Part shown: piece by piece, positions 24,855 through 33,170 of the stretch
How positions within the stretch are numbered: position 1 is the first letter of the stretch
Layout of the letters: the number at the start of each line of letters is the position of its first letter
Source: Hyphomicrobiaceae bacterium
GTDB taxonomy: Bacteria; Pseudomonadota; Alphaproteobacteria; Rhizobiales; Hyphomicrobiaceae
Direction: 5' to 3'
DNA length: 64,000 nt
NCBI GenBank assembly: GCA_023384095.1
Contig: JAHDXT010000004.1
Span: 140,519 to 204,518 of the forward strand
Notes under the pieces: model-generated
Told to the model about the DNA's origin: nothing
The model's database searches: none
Seen by the model: only the letters and a program-made list of their open reading frames with translations
Program-made: the position numbers and the translations under genes

Positions 24855-24855
24855 A

Positions 24856-25470
24856 ATGATCAGCCGCCGCCAGATGCTCACCGCAAGTGCCGCCGGAGCG
24901 ACAGCGCTCGTCTACCCGTTTTCAATGGCCCGCGCGCAGGGCTCGCCTACGCCAGATCAAGTCTTCTTCGATCCTGAAATTCCCGCCCTCGGAAATCCAA
25001 AAGGCGACGTCACGATTGTGGAGTATTTCGATTATCAGTGCCCCTATTGCAAAGTCGGTCATCCGGAGCTGATGAAGGTTGTTGAGCAGGATGGCAAAGT
25101 GCGGCTGGTGATGAAAGACTTCCCGATATTCGGCTCGGTCTCGATTTATGCTTCGACTCTGGTGCTTGCTGCCCATTCCGAGAAGGCCTATGAGCAGGCT
25201 CTCAATGCTCTCATGGCCACCGAGGGTCGACTGAGAAAAGAACAGGTCGATGCGGCTTTGTTGAGAGCCGGCCTCGATCCGACCGGGTTGCATCTTGCTT
25301 TCAAAAGAGACGCCAAGCGCATCGATGCGATTATCGCCCGCAACATGGCTCAGGCCAGCGCTTTCAATTTGGGCGGCACCCCAGCATTCGTCATCGGCCG
25401 AAAGATCTATCCGGGTCTGATGAATGAAAAGGCGCTCAAAGAAGCGATTGCAGAAGCGCGAAAGGCGTGA
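24856..25470 (+). CDS. DsbA/DsbG-like periplasmic thiol protein
   Basis: 204 residues from the ATG at 24856 (AAAGGAG upstream). Signal sequence with MISRRQMLTASAAGATAL, resembling a twin-arginine/Sec hybrid. Thioredoxin-fold domain with active site YFDYQCPYCKVGHPEL and an inserted helical domain; cis-Pro loop LGGTPAFVIG. This is the DsbA-family type used in alphaproteobacteria with CPYC centres. It begins one nucleotide after the transpeptidase stop, so the two are translationally linked. It may protect or reduce the transpeptidase Cys, with DsbD as its electron source. Confidence 0.88.
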   Translation: MISRRQMLTASAAGATALVYPFSMARAQGSPTPDQVFFDPEIPALGNPKGDVTIVEYFDYQCPYCKVGHPELMKVVEQDGKVRLVMKDFPIFGSVSIYASTLVLAAHSEKAYEQALNALMATEGRLRKEQVDAALLRAGLDPTGLHLAFKRDAKRIDAIIARNMAQASAFNLGGTPAFVIGRKIYPGLMNEKALKEAIAEARKA

Positions 25471-25552
25471 GTGCCCAATGTGGGCCACAAATGAAGGCTG
25501 ACAACCTTCTGACGGGAATGGTTTCATGGTGTGAGGTTCAGGCGGGACTTTC

Positions 25553-25690
25553 TCGACGCCCCTGCGCCAGTCCGCCGGAGTGCAGTTTGAGGGCGCAGGG
25601 CCATCAGCGCCTCGACGTCCCGGCGGGCGCGCCCAATGGTGAAGGATTTTAGTGTGGTGGACAGACTGAGCTAGTACAACAGGGAGGTGG
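25553..25690 (-). pseudogene. Remnant of a P1B-4 ATPase
   Basis: The DNA is closely similar to 11041-11145 within the intact SPC-type ATPase gene (for example GGGCGCAG..CCAT.AGCGCCTCGAC and GTGGTGGACAGACTGA). It would encode the stretch before the actuator domain (RARRDVEALMALRP). Both ends are lost and the frame is broken, so it is non-functional. Confidence 0.65.
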
Positions 25691-25732
25691 CGTGGGGCTC
25701 GACGCCGGTCCAACAACCACGGGGAGCGACAG

Positions 25733-25963
25733 ATGCAAAAATCGCAGATGTCCAAATCCAGTACGAGTTCGCGCGGGAGTGTGCTGGAGCGCACGATCGA
25801 TGAGCTGTACCGCGATGGCCCCGAGCGGGCTGACGCTGTGGTGTTCGGCCGAGAAGTCGGGGCTACCCGCCGCCGACATGCCCGGCTGATGGCCGGCTCC
25901 GTCTCAGTGAACAGCACAGCTTGGGCGCAAGCCGAGCCGTCGGTAGAAAACCCCATGTTCTGA
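25733..25963 (+). pseudogene. Unrecognised N-terminal gene fragment, 76 residues
   Basis: ATG at 25733 with GGGGAG upstream. The start (SRGSVLERTIDELYRDGPER, then ADAVVFGREVGATRRRHARL) looks like the cytoplasmic part and twin-arginine region of an exported protein whose hydrophobic stretch has been scrambled, after which the frame soon stops. I do not recognise the family. It sits among other decayed genes and is probably a relic; a short intact protein is the alternative. Confidence 0.35.
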
Positions 25964-26149
25964 CCTTCCGCCTTCCGAATGCCCTCAAGCGGACCCTCGT
26001 ATCTCGGATCGATTTATTTCAAGCCGCTGTTTCGGAGTGTGGGCTTTCCGAATACATGTTACGTGCTGCTTTTGGCACAGCGGCAAGTGCGCCTTGTCGC
26101 TGTTTCGCCTGATTTGCCGGCCGCTCAAGTCCATGTCGAGCTTTGCCTG

Positions 26150-26370
26150 AGGATGCTAGGTCGGTTGCGCTTGATGAGACATTGCTGCCAACGCATGAAC
26201 GCGCTCGCGACCACGGCCTATCTGGAGACTGATCTAGAAATTAACGTGGTTTTTATGAGACGCTTGGCTTTCTTGTTGTCAAGCACGAACTCGCGCCTGT
26301 CGTGCCGAATCGGTTTATGAGCCGTCCGTCGTCATATAGCACGAAGCGCTCACTAACTTTCGTGGGATAA
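26150..26370 (+). pseudogene. Frameshifted GNAT acetyltransferase tail
   Basis: One frame reads LMRHCCQRMNALATTAYLET and continues DLEINVV; the next frame then continues FYETLGFLVVKHELAPVVPN and ends at TAA 26368. Together they form the C-terminal half of a GNAT-fold protein, broken by a frameshift near 26250. The same sequence family occurs at 47754-48002 (LMIDCCQRMDVLAASTYLDT). Both lack the N-terminal half. Confidence 0.6.
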
Positions 26371-26465
26371 TCACACAGCTACGCAGCTTCCGTGAAGAAG
26401 GTTAGACTCCAGTCCCATCGCTTCCGCCCGAAAGTTCTTCAATCCTAAGAATCGTTTGTGATTCT

Positions 26466-26660
26466 CAGGCTGTTGAATTTGCCGTCAGCGTAGACTGGCG
26501 ATCTCTCACTTGTCGGGTTTGTGGTGGGCTCTTCCTTCGGCGCGATCGGTTGCTGTCTGCGGCCGACGTCCTCTCCCGCTGCTGCCAGCAGCCTCGGCAT
26601 CCGGATCAGATTGTAGACAGCCATCGCCACGGTACCGCATCCGCTTTCGACGAACCGTCC
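26466..26660 (-). mobile_element. Remnant of an IS5-family element (3' end)
   Basis: The minus strand encodes MAVYNLIRMPRLLAAAGE, matching the end of the IS5 transposase at 59954-61159 (MAAYNLAKMPRLLTA). At 26466 the sequence CAGGCTGTTGAA matches the inverted repeat of that element (CAGGCTGCTGAA). Only the transposase tail and one end survive. Confidence 0.6.
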
Positions 26661-26838
26661 GCCACGCGGTACAGCGCCCAGCAGAGCTCGTCCGAGCTGT
26701 GAGTTGCGGGCTCGACCCTGATCCCGTTCGTCCGGCACAGCCTTAAGGGCTGGAGGTTAGCGGTTCGAGAATGAGTTTAGCGTCTTCTTAAGAGTGGCCT
26801 GCCAAGCTATCGTTCTCACCCAACCCGAGGGGATGCCA

Positions 26839-27474
26839 ATGCGCGCCACCAGCGTTCCCGCCGCGATCGTTCTGCTTTGCTTACAGCCATCCGTGGCTTT
26901 CGGGAGCGGCCACACCCAGCAAGAGTATGCAAGATTTGCTCGCGCTTACAGCGCAGCTAGCCCACCTCACGGCTTTGTCCGGTTCTGCAAAGCCAACCCG
27001 CAGGAGTGCACCGGTCAGTCCTTCGGGGCTATCCGGATCAGAGCAACTGCTGACCGCCTGGCCCAGCTCGACGATGTCAACCGCGCTGTCAATCGCGCGA
27101 TTGAGCCAGTCACGGACAGGGATCAGTTCGGCGTCGAAGAACTGTGGACCATGCCAAGTACGGGCAAGGGGGATTGCGAGGAATATGTCTTGCTCAAGCG
27201 GAAGCGCCTGCGGGAGATGCGTTGGGCGAGCAGTGCACTGCTGATCACAGTCGTACGCGATGAGAATGACGAGGGTCACGCAGTGCTCACGGTCCGTACC
27301 GATGCAGGGGACTTCATCCTCGACAACAGACATGACGACATCAGGCTCTGGAGTGAGGTCCCTTATACCTTCGTCATGCGCCAGTCGTACCTGGATCAGA
27401 TGGCTTGGGTATCGCTGATCCCCGGTGAGCAACAGCCACCGGTCGGTGTCGCCAATGTCAAGCGCGCCTTCTGA
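26839..27474 (+). CDS. Transglutaminase-like cysteine peptidase (BTLCP family)
   Basis: 211 residues from the ATG at 26839 (GAGGGG 6 nt before). Signal peptide (MRATSVPAAIVLLCLQPSVA). The BTLCP (DUF920) core has catalytic Cys in GKGDCEEYVLLKR, His in DEGHAVLTVRT and Asp in FILDNRHDDI, in the correct order for a transglutaminase-fold peptidase. Homologues of this family (LapG type) cleave surface proteins, but without the GGDEF/LapD partner the role is open. The nearby L,D-transpeptidase and the small secreted protein suggest envelope remodelling. It follows a decayed region, so it may have its own promoter. Confidence 0.85.
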   Translation: MRATSVPAAIVLLCLQPSVAFGSGHTQQEYARFARAYSAASPPHGFVRFCKANPQECTGQSFGAIRIRATADRLAQLDDVNRAVNRAIEPVTDRDQFGVEELWTMPSTGKGDCEEYVLLKRKRLREMRWASSALLITVVRDENDEGHAVLTVRTDAGDFILDNRHDDIRLWSEVPYTFVMRQSYLDQMAWVSLIPGEQQPPVGVANVKRAF

Positions 27475-27633
27475 CTCGGCGACTTGCTGACCTGTGGCAT
27501 TGGCGCAACTAGTCAATTGGAGCTGCCTCTCCGGAGGCTCGCATCCTGGGGTTACGGACGCTAGTGTATGCATCTGATGCCAACAGATCATGCCGCAATA
27601 GACACGCTCACGACCTTTACGGAAAGGCGTTGG

Positions 27634-27999
27634 ATGCCGGTCCGCAGTCTTTTGCGTGCTGCAATCGTGCTCATCGCGCTACTGATGCAAACTCCGGCTG
27701 CTGATGCATTGGTGCGCGTGGCAGACCAGCCGCTTATCAGTGCCATTGGCGATTGTCATTTCGGAAAGGATCGCCACCGGCCGATTGATCATCATTGCTT
27801 CCATTCTGTTCGTTCCCATATCGCATCGGGGCAGCGCAATGCGGCTCCGGAAAATACGCCTGAGGGAGCTTCAAGGCCGAACTTAGCCCAACTAGATGTG
27901 CGAGCCGAGCGCGCGCTCGCGTGCGCAGATGGCCTGGCCTGCTCTGCGGCTGATGATTTCAAGAGCGTATACGCCAGAACACGCCGCATGCGCCCGTAG
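27634..27999 (+). CDS. Small secreted protein of unknown function
   Basis: 121 residues from the ATG at 27634 (GGAAAGG 6 nt upstream; the frame is open to 27568). It begins with a signal peptide-like segment (MPVRSLLRAAIVLIALLMQT). The mature part contains a His/Cys cluster (CHFGKDRHRPIDHHCFHS) that could bind a metal, and two more Cys near the C-terminus. No family is recognised. Its position between two envelope enzymes and near copper genes is consistent with a periplasmic role. Confidence 0.5.
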   Translation: MPVRSLLRAAIVLIALLMQTPAADALVRVADQPLISAIGDCHFGKDRHRPIDHHCFHSVRSHIASGQRNAAPENTPEGASRPNLAQLDVRAERALACADGLACSAADDFKSVYARTRRMRP

Positions 28000-28112
28000 C
28001 GCGTCCATCTCTGTCCAGTGCAGGTGTCGTCCCCTGCGCGGACTCCATCAAGCGCAACCTTCTTCCAGCGTATTGATCCGAGCGCATTTTTCGCTCAAGA
28101 GAGGGATTTGAC

Positions 28113-28757
28113 ATGGATTCGAAGCTTCTCAACTTCTTCAGAATCACCTCGACCTGCATCTTCGCGATCTGCACACTGTTAATCACTATCCAGGCGGCCA
28201 GCGCGCAATCTCTCCTCGACTGGTTCTCAGGTAATGAGGACACCGTGTCGGATCGGAGGTTGGTTGGATTCGACCCCGACTACTCGCCCAATCAGATCAT
28301 CGTAAGCTTCGGGGATCGGCGCCTCTATCACATCGTTCAACGAGGACAGGCAATCAGCTATCCGATTGCGGTTCCCAGTGGCGACAGCCGCTGGGATGGT
28401 ACGCTTCTAGTGTCCCGAAAAATGGTGAACCCGCCCTGGACACCGACGCCGTCAATGCGGCGCGAGAATCCCAGTCTGCCAGCCACGGTGCCGGGCGGGC
28501 ATCCACGCAATCCGCTTGGTGTCCGCGCCATCTATTTAGGCGATACACTCTACCGGATCCATGGAACTGACGCGCCATGGACAATCGGCAAGAACGTGTC
28601 GCGTGGTTGCATCCGTATGCACAACGAGCACGTGATTGAGCTCTACGACAAAGTTCGCCGAGGCATGCGGGTGACTGCGACTTGGCAGCGGTTCAATCCA
28701 GACTCCATTGCGACCAGTCAGTCAGTAGAAACAGTACAGGACTGGCGTCCTTGGTAG
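28113..28757 (+). CDS. L,D-transpeptidase (YkuD domain), secreted
   Basis: 214 residues. Signal peptide (about residues 1-31, ending ASAQS). The YkuD domain (about 55-195) begins IIVSFGDRRLYHIV and has the catalytic block HGTDAPWTIGKNVSRGCIRM. It lacks a lipobox, unlike the related enzyme at 24153-24854, so it is likely soluble in the periplasm. AGAGGG precedes the ATG. A strong inverted repeat follows the gene. The C-terminal 20 residues are variable. Confidence 0.88.
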   Translation: MDSKLLNFFRITSTCIFAICTLLITIQAASAQSLLDWFSGNEDTVSDRRLVGFDPDYSPNQIIVSFGDRRLYHIVQRGQAISYPIAVPSGDSRWDGTLLVSRKMVNPPWTPTPSMRRENPSLPATVPGGHPRNPLGVRAIYLGDTLYRIHGTDAPWTIGKNVSRGCIRMHNEHVIELYDKVRRGMRVTATWQRFNPDSIATSQSVETVQDWRPW

Positions 28758-28794
28758 GTGATCCTGCTGGCGGCCATGATCACCACGCTGACCC

Positions 28795-28830
28795 AAATAG
28801 CCGCTAATCGGAATCAATCGGCGGCTATTT
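28795..28830. terminator. Bidirectional terminator between convergent genes
   Basis: Perfect 10-bp arms AAATAGCCGC / GCGGCTATTT with a 16-nt loop. It sits between the L,D-transpeptidase (+) and the CusF-like gene (-). The A/T ends of the arms give a short U-tract in each direction. Confidence 0.55.
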
Positions 28831-28867
28831 GCGAATACGGTCGTTGATTGCGAAGCGGAACTCGTCG

Positions 28868-29179
28868 CTAGTTCTGCTTCTCGATTCTCATTAAGGTGAA
28901 CTGCCCGTTCACCTTGTCCGCTTCAAAGCGGATTTTGTCGCCCGGCTTCACTTGTTTCAGCATGGCGGGATCGCTGGCGCGGAACACCATCGTCATGCCG
29001 GAGTCCATATCGAACTTCTTGATCGGCCCGTGCTTGATCGTGATCTTGCCGGCCGACTCGTCGACCTTCCTTATCTCACCCTCGACCATCTCGGACTGAG
29101 CTGCGGCCCCACCGACTCCTGCGAGTGCTGCCATGGCCAAGAGCGCCGCCGCTGCAAAAAACTTCCTCCTGCTCATCAT
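28868..29179 (-). CDS. CusF-like periplasmic copper-binding protein
   Basis: 103 residues from the ATG at 29179 (AAGGAG about 10 nt upstream; ATG codons at 29176 and 29203 are alternatives). Signal peptide with SRRKFFAAAALLAMAALAG. The mature OB-fold has the CusF pattern, KHGPIKKFDMDSGMTMVFR, giving His and two Met as Cu(I)/Ag(I) ligands; the Trp of E. coli CusF is replaced. It is the last gene of the copper operon that runs from 33587 down. Role: capturing periplasmic Cu(I), perhaps for a CusABC-like pump not present here, or for the TolC-like protein. Confidence 0.85.
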   Translation of the reverse strand: MMSRRKFFAAAALLAMAALAGVGGAAAQSEMVEGEIRKVDESAGKITIKHGPIKKFDMDSGMTMVFRASDPAMLKQVKPGDKIRFEADKVNGQFTLMRIEKQN

Positions 29180-29202
29180 CACTCCGAACTCCTTCCTGCT
29201 CA

Positions 29203-29754
29203 TCACTGCTTCTTGGTTTTCGAGATGGCGGCCTCGACCGCCGGGCCGGCTTTGGCCGGCTTGACGACGATGACGCCCTTCATGCCGGCTTCCATATGGC
29301 CGGGAATGAGGCATGCGAACTGGAATTCGCCCGCCTTGGTGAAATGCCAGACCGCGCTCGTGCCGGCCTTGGGCTTGAGCCGTTTCATGTTCGGCTCGTC
29401 GTGCTCCATCTCCGGGTTCTTCGCCATTTCCTCGGCGTGCTTCAAGTTCTCCTCGAAGGTCGCCAGCACGAACTCGTGCTCGAGCTCGCCATGGTTTTTC
29501 ATGACGAAGCGGATCTGCTCGCCCTGCCGCACCTCGATCCGGCTCGGCACGAACTCCATTTTGCCGTCGCCCTCGCGCATGATCACCTCGACCGTGCGTG
29601 ACTTCTTCTTCGGGTCACCCGGCCGGCCGAAGTCGGTCTCCCCGTCGTGGGAATGGCTGTGACCGGCTGCACCCGGCCCTGCCGCGGCCAGTCCGGCGGA
29701 CGCGACCAGGACCGCAAGCGACGCAAGTGCAGCGCCCATGCCTCGTAATTTCAT
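29203..29754 (-). CDS. Plastocyanin/azurin-like cupredoxin
   Basis: 183 residues. Signal peptide (about 1-25), then a His-rich patch (GHSHSHDGE). The cupredoxin fold (about 50-170) has the ligand set HGELEHEFVLA (first His) and FACLIPGHMEAGMKG (Cys-His-Met), which matches a type 1 copper site. The family includes copper-resistance cupredoxins found with multicopper oxidases and CusF. It sits 25 nt downstream of the oxidase gene, consistent with co-transcription, and may exchange electrons with it. Confidence 0.87.
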   Translation of the reverse strand: MKLRGMGAALASLAVLVASAGLAAAGPGAAGHSHSHDGETDFGRPGDPKKKSRTVEVIMREGDGKMEFVPSRIEVRQGEQIRFVMKNHGELEHEFVLATFEENLKHAEEMAKNPEMEHDEPNMKRLKPKAGTSAVWHFTKAGEFQFACLIPGHMEAGMKGVIVVKPAKAGPAVEAAISKTKKQ

Positions 29755-29779
29755 CGGGGTATCCTTCTTGCTGTTGATG

Positions 29780-31180
29780 CTAATAGTGAGACTGACCGCC
29801 GCGGCCCGGCTTCACCGCCCGCAACTCGACACCGCTGGCTGTCGCCCCGACGCGAGTCGGTTTGCGCGCCGGCTGTTGCAGCGCTGCCTTGGATCCCTTG
29901 TATTCGTAAGCAACCGTGCCCTCGGGGTGGTTGAACCAGCCGGGATCCTTGTAGTCGTTCGCATCGAGCCCCTCGCGCACCTTCATCACCGTGAACATGC
30001 CGCCCATCTCGATCGGCCCGAACTGGCCGAAGCCCGTCATCATCGGCAGCGTGTTGGCCGGCGCCTCCATCTCCATCTCGCCCATCTCGGCCATCCCCGC
30101 CGAGCCCATCGGCATGTAGCCGTCGACCAGCCGCGAAATCTTCTTTTTGATCTCACGCTGATCGACACCGATGTAGGTCTTCACGTCGTGTCCCATGGCG
30201 TTCATCGTGTGGTGCGACTTATGACAGTGGAGCGCCCAGTCGCCCGGCACATCGGCCACGAAATCGTAGGCGCGCATGGCCCCGACGGGGACGTCGATGG
30301 TGGTCTCCGGCCAGCGCGCGCTCTCCGGCACCCATCCGCCATCGGTGCAGGTGACGGAGAAGTGATAACCGTGCATGTGGATGGGATGGTTGGTCATCGT
30401 CAGGTTGCCGACGCGCACCCGGGCGCGATCCCCCTTGCGCACGACGAAGTGATCGATGCCCGGGAAGACGCGGGAGTTGAACGTCCACATGTTGAAGTCG
30501 GTCATCTCGTTCACCCGCGGCACATAGGTGCCGGGCTCAATGTCGTAGCTGGCGAGAAGGAACACGAAATCGCGATCGACGCGCATGAATTTCGGGTCCT
30601 TGGGATGGATGATGAAAGAACCCATCATGCCCATCGCCATCTGCACCATCTCGTCCGCATGCGGATGGTACATGAACGTCCCGCTCGACTTCACTTCCCA
30701 CTCGTAGACGAACGTTTTGCCCGGCTTTATGTGCGGCTGGGTCAGACCGCCGACGCCGTCCATGCCCGAGGGCAGCAGCATGCCGTGCCAGTGAATGGTC
30801 GTGTGCTCGGGCAGCTTGTTGGTGACGAAGATGCGGACCTTATCACCCTCGACGCACTCGATGGTCGGGCCGGGGGACTGGCCGTTGTAGCCCCACAGGT
30901 GCGCTTTCATACCGGGCGCAATCTCGCGCACCACGGGTTCGGCGACGAGATGAAATTCCTTCCAATCGCCGTTCATGCGCCACGGCAGCGTCCAGCCGTT
31001 GAGCGTCACCACCGGCTGGTAATCCGGCCCTGAAGAGGGAAACAGCGGCGGCTGCATCAGCGGCGAGGTCTGAATCGGGGCCTCGGGGATCGAGGCCGCC
31101 GCTGCGCGCCCGCTGACCTGGCTCGCGCTCATCAGCGCGAGCCCCGAGCTCGCCAGAAATGCCCTACGTGAGACTGTCAT
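29780..31180 (-). CDS. Multicopper oxidase (CopA-like), Tat-exported
   Basis: 466 residues from the ATG at 31180 (GGAG 6 nt before). Twin-arginine signal VSRRAFLASSGLAL. All four copper motifs are present: HWHGMLLPSGMDG, MYHPHADEM, HPIHMHGYHF and LHCHKSHHTMNAMG. There is a Met-rich segment (GYMPMGSAGMAEMGEMEME) near residues 360-380, typical of cuprous oxidases that convert Cu(I) to less toxic Cu(II). It lies between a TolC-type gene and a cupredoxin gene on the same strand. Confidence 0.9.
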   Translation of the reverse strand: MTVSRRAFLASSGLALMSASQVSGRAAAASIPEAPIQTSPLMQPPLFPSSGPDYQPVVTLNGWTLPWRMNGDWKEFHLVAEPVVREIAPGMKAHLWGYNGQSPGPTIECVEGDKVRIFVTNKLPEHTTIHWHGMLLPSGMDGVGGLTQPHIKPGKTFVYEWEVKSSGTFMYHPHADEMVQMAMGMMGSFIIHPKDPKFMRVDRDFVFLLASYDIEPGTYVPRVNEMTDFNMWTFNSRVFPGIDHFVVRKGDRARVRVGNLTMTNHPIHMHGYHFSVTCTDGGWVPESARWPETTIDVPVGAMRAYDFVADVPGDWALHCHKSHHTMNAMGHDVKTYIGVDQREIKKKISRLVDGYMPMGSAGMAEMGEMEMEAPANTLPMMTGFGQFGPIEMGGMFTVMKVREGLDANDYKDPGWFNHPEGTVAYEYKGSKAALQQPARKPTRVGATASGVELRAVKPGRGGQSHY

Positions 31181-31201
31181 CACATACTCCTTGAACGAAT
31201 A

Positions 31202-32683
31202 TCAATGGCCTGCAGGCTCGGCCCCGCCGCCGGCCGCGACGGTCATCGGCGCTTCACCGTCTCCGGCACCACCTCTGCCGCCGAAAATGGCGGTGGAAAG
31301 ATCGACGGTGGCGAGCCAGAACTCGCGCCGGGCCTCGATGGCCTGCACGTTGGAAGTGATGCGAGCGCGCACGTCGCCGAGCAGCTCGAAGACGTCGGTA
31401 ATCATGGCGTTGTAATTGAGCAGCGCTTCATCCGAGATGATCTGCCGTAAGGGCAGGATCTCGCGCTCGTAATGGCGCGCGATGTCGTAGGTGCCGCGAT
31501 AGGCCTGGTAGGCCTCGCGCGCCTCGGAGCGCACATTGACTGCCCGCTCCAGCAGCCGATTGACCGCCTGCATGTAGGTCTCCTCGGCGCGTACCAGTCG
31601 TGCCTCGCCGAAATCATAGATGGGGATCTGGAACTCGACCTCGAGACCGCGCTTGCGGGTGATTTCAGTCTCCTTCTTGCCGTGCTCGATCGTTTCCTCC
31701 TTCTCCTTGCTGGAGAGGCCGGCAACCTCGAGCACGTTGATGAAGCGGGTGCGCTTCGTGAGCCCCAATTCCTGGGCCAGAATATCGAGCTCCATCTGCG
31801 AGATAATGAGGTCGATTCGGCGGCTGACCGCCTCCTTCTCGACCGTCTCCATCGCGCGCGGGCTCTTCGGCAGCGGCGGAAGACTGTCCGGGAGCCGGAA
31901 CTTCGTCTGCTCACCCCATAGTCCCAGCGTACGGATCAGGCGTTCGCGCTCGGTGCGCTGCCCGAGCCGCGCCATGGCAAGCTGACTGCTGACCTCGGCG
32001 TAGAGCACATTCCCGCGGGCCTGGTCGAGCTTGGACATGGCCCCGGTCTCGCCGAGCTGCTTGGAGAGATCGGCGATCGCCTCGGTCGACAGGCGCGCGC
32101 TCTCGAGGGCCTTGGCACTTTCGTTGGCCGCAACCGCCCGGTAATAGGCGCGACGCGCGTCGGCCGCGGTGCGCAGCGTCGCTTCCACGGCGCGCATCTG
32201 CGCTTGGGCGAATCGCGCCTCGGCAATCTCGCGGCGGCGCGGCAGCGTCAGCAGCCCGAGCACATTCTGCAGGATCTGGCGTTCGACCTCGTAGCCGCCG
32301 GACCAGACGAGCCGCGCCAGCGCCACCGTCGGCGGCGGCGGCAGGCTCGCTTCGACCATCTGCGCCTCAGAAATGCCGAGCTCATTGTAGGCCGCCTGCA
32401 GTCCGCGATTGTTGAGCAACGCGATCTGCACGGCGCTCGATGCGGTCAGCGGTTTGGCGAGCAGGGCCTTGACCCGCGCCTCGACGATGGCCGCCTCCTC
32501 CGCCGTTCGAACCTTGACCGCCTCCTTGCCGAGTTGCTCGCCCGCCAATGCCGCGACGGTGAACATCCCCCCATCAGGCGAGAAATTCGCGCAGCCCCCG
32601 GTCACCAGAGGCAGCATCAGGACAGCGGCGATCCACCATCCCATTCCGTAGCCCTGGTACCGAGCATTGCCCCTCATAAGCAT
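31202..32683 (-). CDS. TolC-family outer membrane efflux lipoprotein
   Basis: 493 residues. Lipoprotein signal: MGWWIAAVLMLPLVTGGC begins at residue 14 (ATG at 32644), so that Met may be the true start. The body has the two long helical repeats of TolC/NodT/CusC proteins (for example ALLNNRGLQAAYNELGISEA and VEFQIPIYDFGEARL). The C-terminal Gly-rich end is short. It would form the outer-membrane channel of a metal efflux system; no RND pump is next to it, so it may work with another transporter. It is 21 nt from the oxidase gene. Confidence 0.87.
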   Translation of the reverse strand: MLMRGNARYQGYGMGWWIAAVLMLPLVTGGCANFSPDGGMFTVAALAGEQLGKEAVKVRTAEEAAIVEARVKALLAKPLTASSAVQIALLNNRGLQAAYNELGISEAQMVEASLPPPPTVALARLVWSGGYEVERQILQNVLGLLTLPRRREIAEARFAQAQMRAVEATLRTAADARRAYYRAVAANESAKALESARLSTEAIADLSKQLGETGAMSKLDQARGNVLYAEVSSQLAMARLGQRTERERLIRTLGLWGEQTKFRLPDSLPPLPKSPRAMETVEKEAVSRRIDLIISQMELDILAQELGLTKRTRFINVLEVAGLSSKEKEETIEHGKKETEITRKRGLEVEFQIPIYDFGEARLVRAEETYMQAVNRLLERAVNVRSEAREAYQAYRGTYDIARHYEREILPLRQIISDEALLNYNAMITDVFELLGDVRARITSNVQAIEARREFWLATVDLSTAIFGGRGGAGDGEAPMTVAAGGGAEPAGH

Positions 32684-32728
32684 CCGTATGATCCCGTGTG
32701 TTCTTGTCTGCGGCCACTGGCGCGGGCG

Positions 32729-33040
32729 CTAATGCCGCTGCAAGTCCTGATGCCCTGAACGTGCGGCCCCCTGCGATGGTGCAGTTTGGCCGCGTGGCGC
32801 TGTCGGCTGCGGCAGAGCGCCCCGAGGCGCAACCCGGCGGTTGACGTCACCCCATGGCAGCGGCTCAACCGGGCGATAGCTCCGCGTTCCCGCGAGTACC
32901 GACTGGTATGGTGCTGGCGGCACTGCAGCCCACGGATCGGCAGAACTGCCTGCCCAGGTGCGCGCTGGATCAAGAGCTAGAACGGCTGCCGAGATGAGCA
33001 CTGCGGCCAAGGCTGCACGAGCCAACGAAATGTGACGCAT
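32729..33040 (-). CDS. Small secreted Pro-rich protein of a copper operon
   Basis: 103 residues. Signal peptide (MRHISLARAALAAVLISAAV). The rest is Pro/Arg-rich with few hydrophobic residues and no Cys. I do not recognise a family. It lies 45 nt upstream of the TolC-like gene on the same strand, so it is probably part of the copper operon. Confidence 0.5.
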   Translation of the reverse strand: MRHISLARAALAAVLISAAVLALDPARTWAGSSADPWAAVPPAPYQSVLAGTRSYRPVEPLPWGDVNRRVAPRGALPQPTAPRGQTAPSQGAARSGHQDLQRH

Positions 33041-33170
33041 GGTTTGACGTCCAAAGCTTGCAGTTTGGATTTGATTGGGATGACGGCCATGGCAGGCCGC
33101 ATGCCCAGTGCTGCCGGGAGAGCCGGGATCGCGCGCCGCACGCCCGAGCTTTAGCGAGCGTCAGATCCCA

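Noticed and set aside
29738..31033. Plus-strand open frame of 431 codons, His/Arg-rich
   Set aside because: It is antisense to the multicopper oxidase. The many His codons are complements of Met/Val codons and not a metal-binding protein.
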